A stretch of 64,000 nucleotides of DNA from NCBI GenBank assembly GCA_021018995.1, contig CM037595.1, positions 98,421,491-98,485,490 of the forward strand, in the 5' to 3' direction. The DNA comes from Chloranthus sessilifolius. Taxonomy: Eukaryota; Streptophyta; Magnoliopsida; Chloranthales; Chloranthaceae. The notes beneath the pieces are model-generated. The model had not been told where the DNA came from, did no database searches, and saw nothing but the letters and a program-made list of their open reading frames with translations. Positions within the stretch are counted from its first letter, which is position 1. The number at the start of each line of letters is the position of its first letter. A program made the position numbers and the translations under genes. This document shows, piece after piece, positions 45,188-58,800 of the stretch.

Positions 45188-47547
45188 TGTGATAGCACGG
45201 ATTTCGGTACTCTAAAACTTGTGCCATCAATACGACCCTCAAGGTCGTGCCTCATAAGTCTGCATAGAACATTGATATAACTAAGCAACAATAAAACATA
45301 AGAACTGAATCGAACTAAATCTCCAATTCTATATATATAATCATCAAAATAAGTAATCCAAAAGATGGTTCTAGTCTCATGCCAATGCATGAGCAAAAGA
45401 ACCCACCCGAACCATCAATGACGACACAACAGTCACCCTGGATGGTTCGCCAAAAGAATATATCATTGTTTAATTATATTTTCTCAAAAATAGATTGACA
45501 TACCAAGCCGTACAGTACTCTCACAAAACTAAATCAAAGTACGCAGGGGTCCTCTAGAAGAAGTCATCGGGAGGAGGCTCCAACTCCTCCTCAGGCACGT
45601 AATCCGAATCCTCCGGATCTACACCTCCCGAAGTAGCAGCAGCCGCAAGCACAAGACCTGTGACGTATAGTCTAAAGGGTGAGCTACATCATAGCTCAAT
45701 AGGGAAACAACTGCATGAACATACAAGTTAATCTCTCACATATATTACATAATATTTAGCAGCATGATGTATAAATAAATTAGCTAGAAAAGCAATTTAA
45801 ATGACTGAAAAGATGCTCTGGATATTATGGTTACTTTACATGTTTCCATTTGTTCTCAACTTACTCATATAAGAGAATGATTTGGCCTAAAGACTTAAAT
45901 CATAACTTAAATATTCTCTGATTTACTATAGCATCGGACGTACGATGGAATACCCTTCATCGTGGTCTAATCAGACAATTTTCATATTTTTTTTCATTCA
46001 TTTAATACTACCCAGGTCCCTTTCTCATAGGCGACGGGATTTAAGTCTCATAAATACATACATACATCCCTGGGATGTGCAACAGGTGTACGGATTGGCC
46101 GTCGTACCAGTCACGGATATCCTGTCGAGTCAGTCATGGATATCCCGCCACGTCGGTGGGATATTCTCCAAACCTTAAATATCAAAAGTGCATTACATAT
46201 AGCTATTCATCATGTGATTGTGCTAAATATATTATATTAGGCCTTATCAATTCTCATTCACTTTGCTTTACATTTTCACATGCATCTCTGGGATGTCCAA
46301 CTCAATACATCACATAGATGCCCTTATCATATTCACATCCCATGGGGACGTCACATACTCATTTCTTTATTTAGTGTTCACACATACACCCCCTTAAGAT
46401 TCACATTTTCGATGCATAAGTATTTATTTCTATATCACTACATACATGCTCTTTCTATTAAAATATATGTTCAAGGTGTTCCTTATCTCACGTGTTTGAA
46501 TTTCTCAAGCGTCAAGTCCAAGGCCTTTCCTGTGCTCGCATTCACTTGTATGACCTATGGTACATCATAGCATAAGCAAAGTATCAAGAAAAATACATAA
46601 AAGAGGGTACAAGACCCTCCTAGAACCCCAAAGTCCAAAACAAAAGCCAACAGAAATTGCTCAAATTGATTGATTGATCTCCAACATCTATCAATCGAAC
46701 TCCCAAAATCAATTAATTGATCCCAAATCGATTAATCGAAATTCTGAAATCGATTGATCAATTTCTCAAATCGATCAATCGGCTTTCCCAAGCTCTGATT
46801 TTTCAGCCACTGGGAGTGCTCAGACGATTAATCGAAATCCACAAATTGATCAAATCGATCAATCAGTTTCGGGCAATTTTGCCCAGCTAACTACCAGGTC
46901 AAAATCAATCAATCGATTTTCCAAATCAATCAATTGATTTGGTCAGAAACCCAACCCCTTGCGAGCATTTCTTCCAGCTTTCCTCTCTTTCATTTCTCCT
47001 TTCTTTTTTATATTTTTAATTTGCAATTTGACCAATCTATCCTAGAGTTAATGCACAATAACATATTCATTAAAATCTAACAAAAACTCACCTCAAATCA
47101 ACCCTTGGTTGATTCAATGGTTTAGCTCAAAGGTTAGGGCTCCTAGCTCCAACTTCAATGAATTCCAATGCGTCGTCTCCGGAGTTAATACTTGAGCACG
47201 CCTTCCAATTCAAATCCACACTAACTCTCTTTAGCATTTACTCTCCCCCTTCCTCTAGACTCCCTCTCTCTTCTTAACTCTCTTCACCAACCTAAGCTTA
47301 AGAGAAATAACTTCTCCTAAGTTATTTGCTCATTTTTAACCCTTCAAGCTTTGGTGTAAAGCACATACGCCAACGATAGGTATATGTGATCTCCTACTTA
47401 GCTCTTATACTACATATACATGCGTATTAACATCAACCTAAGTTGAATCATAGTAATGGAGTTGGTTTTTCACTTGGTCAAACCTACGACCATTCGGGCA
47501 CGCATCCCAAGGACACTGTTCAACGCCCAAATTTCGGGGGTGTTACA
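45188..47547 (-). repeat. 5' LTR of the Tekay-like element
   Basis: 2,360 bp, TG...CA on the plus strand (TGTGATAGCACGG ... GGTGTTACA). It pairs with 35171-37555 along its length. The element's promoter should lie here. ATCGATTRATCGAT-like words cluster at 46660-46945. Confidence 0.9.
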
Positions 47548-48490
47548 CTCCATTTCTTAGTCGCCGCCCAAAACCTGGTGTCCACTCAAGAACGATTTCT
47601 TCTAGCCCCGTTCAACCCCGCCATCAGCCGTAAGAAAGGAGTTTCTTCCTCCTCTCTAAGAAGTCTCCTAATGCCCAGGTCCCAACCAATCCCCCTGTCA
47701 AAATCCGAATAAAAGCTCGCCACGACACCAAGAGAGTCCGAAGCAATGCCGAAAATAGACGGGAACAAGTCATTGACCGACTTGTCCTCCACTCATGGGT
47801 CCTCCCAGAATCGAATGAGAGAGCCGTCACCCCAGCGGAAACGAATCCAAGGATACAATAACTTCCAGGTCGCACATATGTCCTTCCACCAGGCTGAGAT
47901 GTGTCTGTTTAATAAAACTTTAATTCCCCAGTTGCCCTCCTGAAGCCCATACTTATCAGCCAAGACCAACTACCATAGGCTCTCCGATTTCACTTTCTAG
48001 CTTAGCTCTCCAAAACCACTTTTCTAGCAAAGCAATGTTCACATTTCTTAAGGGTCAAATACCCAACCCCCCACAAGTAATCAGAAGTTTGCAAGTGTCC
48101 TAGGTCTACCTCTTGTCGATACCTGATCCCTCCCAGAGAAAGTTCATTTGAATTTGTCCCAATCTTTGGATCACCCCTATCAGGCAATTGAACATAGACA
48201 TGAAGAAGATCGACAAGCTAGCAAGAACCATTTTAAAAAGGAGGAGACGGCCCCCACTACTAAGAAGTTTTCCCGACTAGGAGATTAATCGCTGATCGAA
48301 CCTCTGAACTACAGGGTCCCATGCCCTAGCCAATGGACGACAGAGCCCAATTGAGAGACCCAAATAGGAGATTGGGAGAGCCTCACTCTGAGTGCCCACC
48401 GCTGCAGCTATTTCACTCAGCACCAAATCTTCTACTCCAATATTAAAGTTTACCAATAAGATAGATAACATTCACTGATCTCTTTGCTTA
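47548..48490 (-). pseudogene. L1-type LINE, 5' part (end of the RT), truncated
   Basis: 48471-48277 encodes the end of the L1 reverse transcriptase (LPISYLGLSIG, then WDPVVQRFDQRL). 47875-47586 encodes parts of the following connection region (VNDLFPSIFGIASD, WDLGIRRLL) in two frames. This continues at 35170 on the other side of the chromovirus: with the element and one TSD copy left out, the reading frame runs on. The LINE is 5'-truncated at about 48490, as is common after incomplete reverse transcription. Confidence 0.8.
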
Positions 48491-48860
48491 TATATGTTCC
48501 AGTAATGGACTATCACTTGAACCATTTAAATTGATCAAATGTATGATATATAACATAAAAGGTTTTTTTTTTTTTTTTTAAATTTATCATGCCATATAAC
48601 ATATACAAGAGTTAAGCGTATATTAAAGATTAAAAAAAGAAAAAAAAGTTAAGCATATATTATAATGACATAAGAACAAAAGTGTTCTTTAGCTCATTAT
48701 TGTTATAACTTATAAGGCGGTGAGAGGTGCCCCACCTGTCTACCTGTCGAGTAATTGCGCATCATGCATAGCAACCAAGTTTCGGTAGAGGAATAAAACG
48801 GCTTCAAAATTATTGTAAATTTGGCAATTTTAGGAAAATATTAACAATTAAAATTTTTAA

Positions 48861-48932
<72 letters not shown>

Positions 48933-49415
48933 TAAAGGATTCCCTAAGTTAGCAACCTAAGATTGAACCCTCGGTCATGACCCCAACTCACATGCCACTA
49001 GGCATGTTATCCCAAAAAAAAAAATCGTTGTCACGCGGCATGTAATCTAAAAAAAAAAAAAATGGCTTCAAAAAGTGTAGCACACTACCTAGTTCGAGTA
49101 GTCATCTATGTCATACATACGAGAGCACGCACACAACGTAAGATATGCACGCCTCCGCACTCGCGCGTCACACACCTAGATCCAAAGCACATACGTTTTT
49201 TTACTAGCCAACCAACCAGCTCCAAGGCCCCCACGTCTTTTTGCTGCTATCCAGAGTATTGGCTCAGTCACAGACGGGTGTTGTCTTATAATCATTTAAC
49301 TACATTTTAATTAGAGTTACATTTATTTTCAAAAAGTAGATAACCTTTTTGAAATACACTACGCCTAACCACCTGGGTGTTAGAACCCCACCAACCCACC
49401 TCTTTTCCACTAAAG
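48491..49415. repeat. Intergenic, with a long (AT)n microsatellite
   Basis: About 33 AT units at 48866-48931, plus T- and A-runs at 48565-48580, 49013-49024 and 49051-49064. No gene. Confidence 0.7.
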
Positions 49416-49419
49416 GGAT

Positions 49420-49680
49420 GTCAGCGTCGAGGGTGTCAATGTCTCGCTATCGAGGTGTCAACGTTTCGCTACCGGGGTGACAGCGCTTCGCTATCGAGGT
49501 GTTAGTGTTTTGCTTCCGGGGTGCCAACACCTCGCTAGAAAGGTATCAGTGCTTCTTTCGAGGGGTCTTAGCTCGCTATTGGGGTGTCAGGGCCTCACTA
49601 TCGAGGTGTCAATGCTTCTCCCCCAGGGTGTCAGCGCTTCACTATCGGGGTGTTAGCACTTCGCTATCGGGAGGCCCATA
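49420..49680 (+). repeat. 24-bp minisatellite, about 11 copies
   Basis: Degenerate tandem units near GGGGTGTCAGCGCTTCGCTA followed by TCGA, in 23-24 bp steps. The unit is GC-rich in an AT-rich setting. An ORF runs through it only because the unit length is a multiple of three. Confidence 0.8.
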
Positions 49681-51090
49681 TCTTTGAGTAAAATAAACCT
49701 GAAAAAATAAGTATGACATTTCCTTAGAAAAAGGAAAAGAAGAGAGAAAAGAAAGAGACCTCCAAAAAAGTTAAATATAACGGTTGAAAGGAAATATAAA
49801 TTTTAAAATATTAAAAAAAATTTAACCCTAATTAGTAAAATAGTCCTATGTCACACGGCATTCATAGAGCAGTCTAGGCGTAGAGATATCTCTAAGCAAA
49901 TATGGGTTTTAAATGGGAAAAAATTGATTTTTATAAAATGTGGGTTTAAAATGCCTCTTTTTGCAAAACATAAAAATTTTTTGGAAGGCAAATGATTATA
50001 TGACTCGAGTCATGGAAATGGTCCTAAAAATATGTTTTCTTAGTGTTTTTTTTTTTTTTTCCAAAAATGCATTTTTATTCAATATGACATCATGATCAAA
50101 GAGCATTAGTTGAGAGCATGTTTGATAACTCGTAACGTTCCCCACTCCCGTAAAAGGCATTTTGGCCTTTTCGTTGTTCGAGAATGGAGTCTGGAGTGGG
50201 TTGGGCTCAGGGAGTCACGGGATTCAAGTATTCAATCCGACCCACAACAGGCTTTTTATCTAACCTTTTATGCCCTCTTTTTTAGGCTTAGCATTATTGT
50301 TTTAAGGCCAGGTCAAGCTCCCTACAAATATAATATCCTTAATTGAATGACAAAAAGCCAAAATTTCACACAAAAAAACTTTGCATCATTGCTCTCTTGG
50401 AGTACTCGTTGGCTATTATGTGGCACTTTTAATCACATGAGTGGGTGCTACATGAATGATTGGGCTGATGATCAAGACCATTGAAATAATTTCATAAAAC
50501 AATTATGGATATCCGAATAGCCACCAATGTCAATCACGGGAAAATGAAGGGTGAAACTGTATTTGGTCTCAACCCTTTATTTTCAGTGCAATTGACACCT
50601 TCGACTGCGTGAGTTTTTATTATTTTATTTTTTTAGTCCCAATAGTCTCTATGTTCAGACTGCTCCATATAATATTTGATCATGTGTTTGAGTGCCACGT
50701 GACAGCTAACTGACCTAAGATTTGGAAACTTCATCAGGTCAATTGAACTCGAGCCGGCATGATTTTCACTAGAATAAAATTTGAGGTAAAATTCGGATCG
50801 AATGCATCATGCCCAACCCGAACTGACCCGTTGACCTCCCACTGGAGACCAGGCGTGGTCCCCCTAGACTGACTCACTAGATGTTCTCCTTTACAAGTCA
50901 TGTGGGTGGGGCTATGGGCGGTGGCAGCAAAATTCAACGGGAAGCTCAAAATAATTTGTGGCTATAATCATCAAATATAACATATTCTAATACATGCGCT
51001 TAACTAGCGATATACACAGCTGTAACCTTGTCTGGCGGCTGAGTCAACTTATTGACCCCAAAAGAGCGAAGGGATGGAGGTCATGAGGTT
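49681..51090. other. Intergenic and likely U-box gene promoter region
   Basis: No coding region seen. Around 50740-50880 a short CCCGACC-like patch resembles a scrap of a TAGGG-type MITE. The last few hundred bases should hold the promoter of the U-box gene, but I could not fix a TATA box or start site. Confidence 0.4.
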
Positions 51091-51664
51091 ACGATTTGAT
51101 TTGCCCTTCCATCTGCTCTTCATACTTCAAACTATTTTCACCAAAATCGCCTCGATTTTAGAAAATTTTCTGTAGAAACTAGTAACGTTTATGAAATTTA
51201 GTATTTTACTATTAATTTGGTGAGCATTTTCAAAAATCGATGGTTATTTGTTCATAATTAGTGTTAATTTGATTACCGTTTCGATGATCTCACGCTTTAA
51301 ATTAGCTCGGTTGTAGAATTTTTTATGGAAAGTAGTAGAATTTTGTGTAATTATTGTTAATTTGATTGATTAGAAAGATCCCAAGCGTAAATTGGGGTTT
51401 TATTGGTCTGTTCATGAGCATAGAGCGCTATTTGTTTATTTTTGTAAAATTTCAGAATTTGCTTGCGATTTTTCTCTAGGTTCATTAGTCAAATCCTCGT
51501 GTTCTTTTCTACTTTTTATTGTGGGAGGTGATATTTTTAGAGACTCTGTATTTTAGAATTAATTTGGTGTATGCCTTCAAGATCTTTAAGAAAATTGATC
51601 TCTGTCCAGTTATTTATTTTTAGTTTTTTTGTCCGTAAAACTGTCAAGTTGAAATTTCTCGAAG

Positions 51665-51666
<2 letters not shown>

Positions 51667-51696
<30 letters not shown>

Positions 51697-51699
51697 CAG
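51667..51699 (+). promoter_or_regulatory. Probable splice acceptor of a 5' UTR intron
   Basis: A run of about 30 T followed by CAG (51697-51699), 153 bases before the ATG at 51853. Such a polypyrimidine tract plus CAG suggests an intron in the 5' leader; the donor was not identified. Confidence 0.5.
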
Positions 51700-51852
51700 A
51701 TTTATGTAGATATCTATGCATTAGCTTACACGTTCAGCCGGGTCTAATTTCATTGAAAATGGAGTTATATCTAAGTGATTCCGACGAAGCTGGATGAAAA
51801 ATTGCGATTATAGTCTTCATTTGGCGGAATTTTGCAAGGATCTTGCTGTAAG

Positions 51853-54800
51853 ATGTCGAGCTTAGCTCTCCAAGCCTCGCTTGTTCCGGCCTCTGAAGCC
51901 CTTTCGAAGCTTGTCGAGGAGATATACGAGACTTTGCTTGCAGTGAATAACGTCCTCTTCGAGAAAGAGAGCTTCTCAGCACTCAAGAGTTACTTGGAAA
52001 GGATTGTTCCCATTCTAAACGAGTTGACCAAGAAGAATTCCCATAACTCCGAAACCGTTGACAATGTTATAGGGATTATTAGTAGGGAGATCAAACTGGC
52101 AAATCAACTAATCCTTGAGTGTAGCAAGAGAAACAAGTTTTATCTCTTAGTAAATTGTCGAAAGATTGTGAAGCGATTAGAGAACACGACCAGAGAGATA
52201 AGCCGAGCTCTAAGCTTTATCCAATTTGCCCATCTAGATCTCTCGTTAAGTATAAATGAGGAAATTAGCACATTGTGTGATGATATGATGAAAGCAGAGT
52301 TTAAGGCAGCCGTGGCAGAGGAGGAGATATTGAAGAAAATTGAATTGGGAATAGAGCAGAGGAATGTTGACCGATCCTATGCAAACAATTTGCTGAATCT
52401 CATTGCAGAGGCTGTTGGAATCTCGAGTAATCGGTTGGAGTTGAAGAAGGAATTCGATGAATTCAAGCGCGAAATAGAAGATGCACAGCTGAGAAAGGAC
52501 CAAGCTGACGCCATTCAAATGGATCAGATTATTGCATTACTTGGGAGGGCTGATGCCGCTTCTTCTCCTCAGGAGAAAGTGATGAAATATTTCCAAAAGC
52601 GGAAATCTTTAGGTGACCAACAGTTGGAACCTCTCCAGTCATTTATTTGTCCAATTACTCGCGATGTTATGGAAGACCCCGTGGAGACTTCATCCGGGCA
52701 GACTTTCGAAAGAAGCGCAATTGATAAGTGGCTTGCTGATGGGAATGCCACCTGCCCTTTGACCATGACCCCTCTAAAGAGCATAGCTCTCCGCCCTAAC
52801 ATTACTCTTCGGAAATCAATCGAAGAGTGGAAGGAAAGGAACAAGATGATCAAGATTGCTTCCATGAAATCTAAACTCTGCTCTGACAACGAGCAAGAAG
52901 TGCTTGATTGCCTGAGCGAATTGAAAGATCTATGCGAAGAAAATGACTCACACCGAGAATGGGTAGCTTTGGAGAACTACATACCGATCCTAGTTGAATT
53001 TCTTGGTGGAAGCAATGCGCTTATAAAGAATCGCGCTTTGACCATCCTTTGCATTTTGGCGAAGGACAGTGATGAAAATAAGGTGCCATTTTTTTTTTTG
53101 AAATTCCGCTATTGCTGCTTTGGTTTATCTTTTTTTGTATTAGTTATGAGGACCCAATCGAGAAGCAACTCTGCAGTAGGTTAAATTGGACTGTAGAGAA
53201 TTTATTCACTGATAAAAAAATTGTAGCTGTTGTATTAGCTTTTTGGATTAGATAAACCCAGTAAAGATATATCTAGTCTAGCTCCAATTTTATATAAATA
53301 TTTAAGTGGCAAGGTAATAAATTGTTATTATTCCTTGCCATTAAACAAATGAAATTGGCTTCTGGCAGGAAAGAATTGCTGTAGTGGACAATTCCATTGA
53401 ATTTATTGGTCGCTCTCTTGCACGGCGTATTGGGGAAGCTAAATTAGCAGTGGCGCTGCTATTGGAACTATCAAAAAATGAATCGGTCCGTAACCGTATA
53501 GGAAATCTACAGGGCTGCATATTCCTCCTAGTAACAATTTCAAACAGTGATAACAATCAAGCTGCTAATGATGCAAGGAAGCTCTTGGAGAACCTTTCTT
53601 TCCTTGATCAAAATGTTGTGCAGATGGCCAAGGCAAATTATTTCAAACCTCTGCTGCAGCGCCTTTCTTCAGGTACTTTCTTACAGTCCTTATTCTCAGC
53701 TTGTCATAGTGTAAGTAGAAAGCTGAAAAGTTAAATGCATAGTATTGGTGATAAACCCAACATGCAATTGCTCATATTTGACAAAATATATGAACAAAAT
53801 GATTACGTTATCACATTAGGGATAAGAACTTTTTGCGTGTGCTAGATCTGTATACATGAGCAAGGACAAGTTTATCTGAACAGTATATATACCAATCAAT
53901 ATTTGCTTCACGAAGCATATTTCATCTTTAGTATTTACTACATGAGAAAGAATCTAGAAAAAGCACATGTATAACTAAAACAAGAAAGAAATGGAAAGGC
54001 AACACATGCATACATTAGATTTTAGAAAAGCTATTCTAAAAATGCACATGTGCGAGCACACACATGTATTTCTACATGTGTGTGCACGAGCGCATGCACA
54101 CTAGATACACGTGGAATAGAGTTCTATAGAAGTAGAACTGTACAAAGCTAAACATATGCATCCATGTATAGATACAGATTTATAGATACGCTGCATTCTT
54201 CCAGTCATTATACACGTATAATGACTTAGAGACGTGTTGAAGATGCTTGAATCTAACATAACAATGCAAATAAATCCCCAAACCGCTTTCATTGGCTTGC
54301 TGAAACATGCTAAAAACTAAACTAACCATGCAATTGAATCTCAAAACCCTTCAAAGAGTACCTATTAATGCAATTCAATACCCTAACATGTTTGAAACTA
54401 TTGGCGGGAAAATTTTAGTAGTCGCAGTCAAACGTTACCATGGCTGAAAGACTGCAGTGAAGAGAACTTCACAGCCAAACATTTTGTTGTCAAAAGTGTA
54501 GAGCCAACAGAAGCCCGTGACTAAACATTTATGGCCAAAAGATCACAACATGGAGAAATTCATGGCCAGTACGAGCAATCAACTCCCAACTGTTAGAATA
54601 GTCCCACATTGTTTGTGGGCTTGTAGGTCTTGGGCTATAATCTGGGCACTCCTCACCTTACAAGCCGGTTTTGTGAGGTTGAGTTAAGCCCGTTGAATTT
54701 CTTATCATGGTATCAAATGTATTTCTCCACTCCACGTCACCCAATTCAATTGTCCACGTGATTTGACTTGGTTCAATCCCACATTGTTTGTGGGCTTGGA

Positions 54801-55804
54801 GGTCTTGGGCTATATAATTCACTCCTCACCTTACAAGCCGGTTTTGTGAGATTGAGTTAGGCTCGTTGGATTTCTTATCACCAACAACCGCCAAAAGCCA
54901 CCATTGAAGTTCAATTATCTGCGGCATGGCCCAGTAGCGATGTTAAAGCCCACGACCAAGCTTCAGTAACCACTGAAAAGCTCGTGGCGGAGCCTCAACA
55001 AGTGGCAGCAATTGCCACAGCCAAATCCAAGAATTTTGATTAATGCCTGCAGCCAAGCTTTATGGTCACCTTCTGATGCGCAACCAACTATATAACCACT
55101 CACGACCTCATCAGTTAAGCAACTTCCTCATTAACGTGGAAGTAATAACCGAGCTGAAGTATAAAAAAGGAGACTTGTTGAGATTCGAGAATAATACACA
55201 TGAACACACATCATCAGACATCAAAGAATGCACACATTGCAGAGGTACATTGTGAGGGCTTCCGTGAAGGAGACTTTAGACATCAGGCAAGACCAAGAGA
55301 TCATAAGATGAATATCGAGGAGGTATTGAAGAAAAGAGAGAAAAGGGGGATCTTCTGAAAATCTGTCACCCGCCCATATAGGCCGAGTTGACAAAATATG
55401 ATGATGATCTCACCCATTGCTTAAAAGGACCGAGTTGAGACATTATTAGAACCTTGAACAAAGACTTTGAATAAACTTCAAGCCTCGTTCAAGTTCATTC
55501 AAAATATGCACATATGGCCACTATATGGCAAGATTCCGTTGATGTAACACCATATGAAGGTTTCAATGAAGACCGTATGTTATGTCAAATATATCAAGAG
55601 ATAGAGTTCTCTCAGTATCTTTGAATGATTACTTACCTCGAAGGATTCAATTTATACCTTGGAATGATGATTGAAAATATAATCATTCGTATATATAGTC
55701 ATAAATGTGAAAACATCAAAATCGACGTTGATTTTTATTCGTACTTGCATAATTTATGAAAAGAGTTTAGAATGAAGATCAAATGGCGACAGAAAAATCA
55801 GAAG

Positions 55805-55887
<83 letters not shown>

Positions 55888-58800
55888 AAAGATACTTATT
55901 ATATTATATTGAAAACACGCCCACCGAATCTTGAAAAGCGCCTGTATAAAGTAAGTGCTCTATGGTGGGTGCTAAGTGGTCTTGAAAGGCACCCACATAC
56001 GTGGGTGCTAAGCGGTCTTCTTCTTCTCAGGCGAGTACGCCGACGACGATGTTGGTGACATCGATACCTACACCGGCGATTCCGAGGAGGAAGAAGAAGA
56101 AGCCCGCAAAACCCTCTTGAAATACATGATATCCTCTTGAAACCCTAAGAAGAATAACCCATGAACCCCTCTTGAAAATCTAAGAAGAAGAAGACGAAGA
56201 GAAAGAAGAAGCCCACAAAACCGTCTTGATTGAAACCCTCTTCTTCTTCTTCTTCTTTTTAGGGTTTCAAGGGATTTTCATAAGTTTAAAGATGGTTTCA
56301 TTTTAGAGGAGGAAGAAGAAGATGAAGAAGGTTTCATTCCAATAGGTTTCATGTGTCTCATTCTAATGGGTTCCGTAGGTCTCATTTTAGAAGAAGAGGA
56401 AGAGGAAGAGGAAGAGGAGGACGAGGACGAGGAAGAAGAAGAGGGTTTAGGGTTCCATAGGTCTCATTCTAGAAGAAGAAGAAGATGAAGAAGAAGAAGA
56501 AGAAGAAGAAGAAGAAGAGGAGGAGGAGGAGGAGGGGGGTTGGGTTTCATTCCAATGGGTCTCATTCATGTGGAAATACGACTCACCGGAACGGAGTTAC
56601 CGGAATAGAGGAAGAAGAAGAAGAGGAAGAGAAAGAAGAAAAGGAAAAGGAAGGAGAAGAATAAGAGGAGGAAGAGGAAAGACGAGGAGGGAAGAAGAAG
56701 GTTTCAAAAGGGGTTGGGTTCGTTCCAATGGTCTTATTCATGAGGATATACGACTCACCGAAATGGAGTCGCCGGAATGGAGGACTCGCCGGAACAATAG
56801 AGGGGGAGGGAGAATATGAAGAAGAGCACCCACATATGCATAACACTCATTTTTTGCCTCACACATGTCTACGTGAGCACTTTTAAAGATTCTTCGGGCG
56901 TGTTTAAAGGTATCCTATTATAAGCCAGGGAAATTTTGTTACAATCCGTTTGTTTCGAATTTACTTTCCTCTTGAAATTTGTTATAAAATTTCTGGCACA
57001 CCTAGTGGGATACAATTCTCCTCTCACCTCTAGGTACAAGAAAATAAAAATAAAATGTATAAGGTATCATTCGAAAGAATGGGTTCATGTGTCTCATTCT
57101 AATGGGTTCCATAGGTCTCATTCTAGAAGAAGAAGAGGAGGAAGAGGACGAGAATGAAGAGGAGGAGGAAGAGGGAAGAAGGAGAAGGAGGAGAAGAAGA
57201 AGGTTTCAAAAGGCACGGGTTTCGTTCCAATGGGTCTCATTCAGGAGGATATATGACACCGGAATGGAGGACTTGCTGGAACAATAGAGTGGGAGGAAGA
57301 ATATGAAGAAGAACACCTGCATACACATAACACTCATTTTTTGCCTCATACGTGTCTGCGTGAGTGCTTTTCAAGATTCCGTGGGCGTGTTTAAAGGTAT
57401 CCTATCATAAAACCCCCATAAGCCAGATAATCCGTTTGTCTTTGAATTTACTTTCCTACTCAAATTTGTTGTAAAATTTCTGGCACACCTAGTGGGATAT
57501 AATTCTCCTCTCTCCTCTAGGTACGAGAAAATAAAAATAAAATGTAATAAGGTATCATTTGAAGGAATGAAACTCGCATCTAATTCTCGCTCTTGCAAAA
57601 AACTCCGAGTACAAAGTCACTTGATGCTTGACTGCTTATCTATACTAACTCCAAAAGGAATGCCTTATATAGTCGCAATGGTCGCAACATTGAAGCATGA
57701 GAACTAATTTTCTGCATTATGTTTGAATATTTTAATCTTCATTTTTTGGCTTTAGTCTCTTCCCAAAATTACAATTAAAGGACCCACATATACCAGTGAG
57801 TACCTCCTATTTTAAAGATTTCTTGATTGATTTTCAGTAGCTCCCAAGGTTGCTGGCAACTCCTTTTGGGTTCCATCAGTCTTCGCCCTCAATGACAAAT
57901 CATTTTTTCGTTGCTTCCTAACGGCTTTTTCTTCTCCAATTTACTATACAATTTCCATGTGGATATGATAACGTGTAGAGAATTTAAGGTATAAAACCCA
58001 ACTATTTGACTCCTCTAGCTTACCATTCTGAAACCCCCCACCCAACCATTTGATTGTCCTCAGCATTCTGAAACCGCCCACTTGAGCATTTGATTCTCTG
58101 TAGTTTCTAAATCCACACCCACCACTTTTACGGTATAAAATCCAACCATTTGATTCTTCTTTGGCTTAGCAATCTGAAACAGCGCCCCACCAATTAACCA
58201 TTTGATCGTCCTCACCTTAGCAATCTGAAACCATCCATTGACCATTTGATTCTCTGTAGTTTACCAATCTGTACCCACCTCTAGACCAAGAACTTCAGAA
58301 GAGAAACTCACTAATATACTAAAAACCTGTTATTTTTACCTTAGAGGGACTAAAAAAATAAACAACAATTGAAGATTATTTAAGGTTACTTTTCAATTTT
58401 TCCCAAATTTGAACCTACCTAAACTATCCTCTCCAAAATAAGAAACTTACCAAGAAATTCCCTTGGAAAAGTCTGTGTTCAGAAATTACATGGCGCCCTC
58501 ACTGCATTCAGACACATTTTGTTTCAATAAATCTAATAGAAGATGCATAAACAAAGCCACAAAGCCCATACAAAATTTATGCACATAAGTGATGTGTTAA
58601 GTTCTATAATAACTGAAATTTTCTGTCCCTTTTTCTCAAGAAGATAAGCTATAGTTAAAAATGGCCATTACCCAGTGCTGGTCCCGTGCTTATGGGGTGC
58701 TGGGATGGATTTAGGGGATACATACCTAATTTTTGGCTTCTTACACTCTAAGTGGCTGCTTTCAGGACTCGAACCTGCGTTTTCACACTTGCTAGCCCAA

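Larger units (their letters stand above)
35171..47547 (-). mobile_element. Tekay-like Ty3/gypsy chromovirus with an extra ORF
   Basis: A 12.4-kb LTR retrotransposon read on the minus strand: 5' LTR 45188-47547, primer site, gag, protease, RT, RNase H, integrase, chromodomain, an extra ORF, polypurine tract, 3' LTR 35171-37555. Its 5-bp TSD is CTCTA (35166-35170) and CTCCA (47548-47552), one mismatch. It interrupts an L1 LINE. By hand, about 21 differences were counted in about 260 aligned LTR bases, mostly transitions, so it is an old insertion. The coding part has many stops and frameshifts. A chromodomain and LTRs above 2 kb fit the Tekay/Del clade. Confidence 0.9.

Noticed and set aside
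55783..56058. 91-residue ORF with a Tyr-Ile run
   Set aside because: It is the translation of an (AT)n microsatellite.
56568..57287. Arg/Gly/Glu-rich ORFs
   Set aside because: They translate GAA/GGA repeats within an intron.
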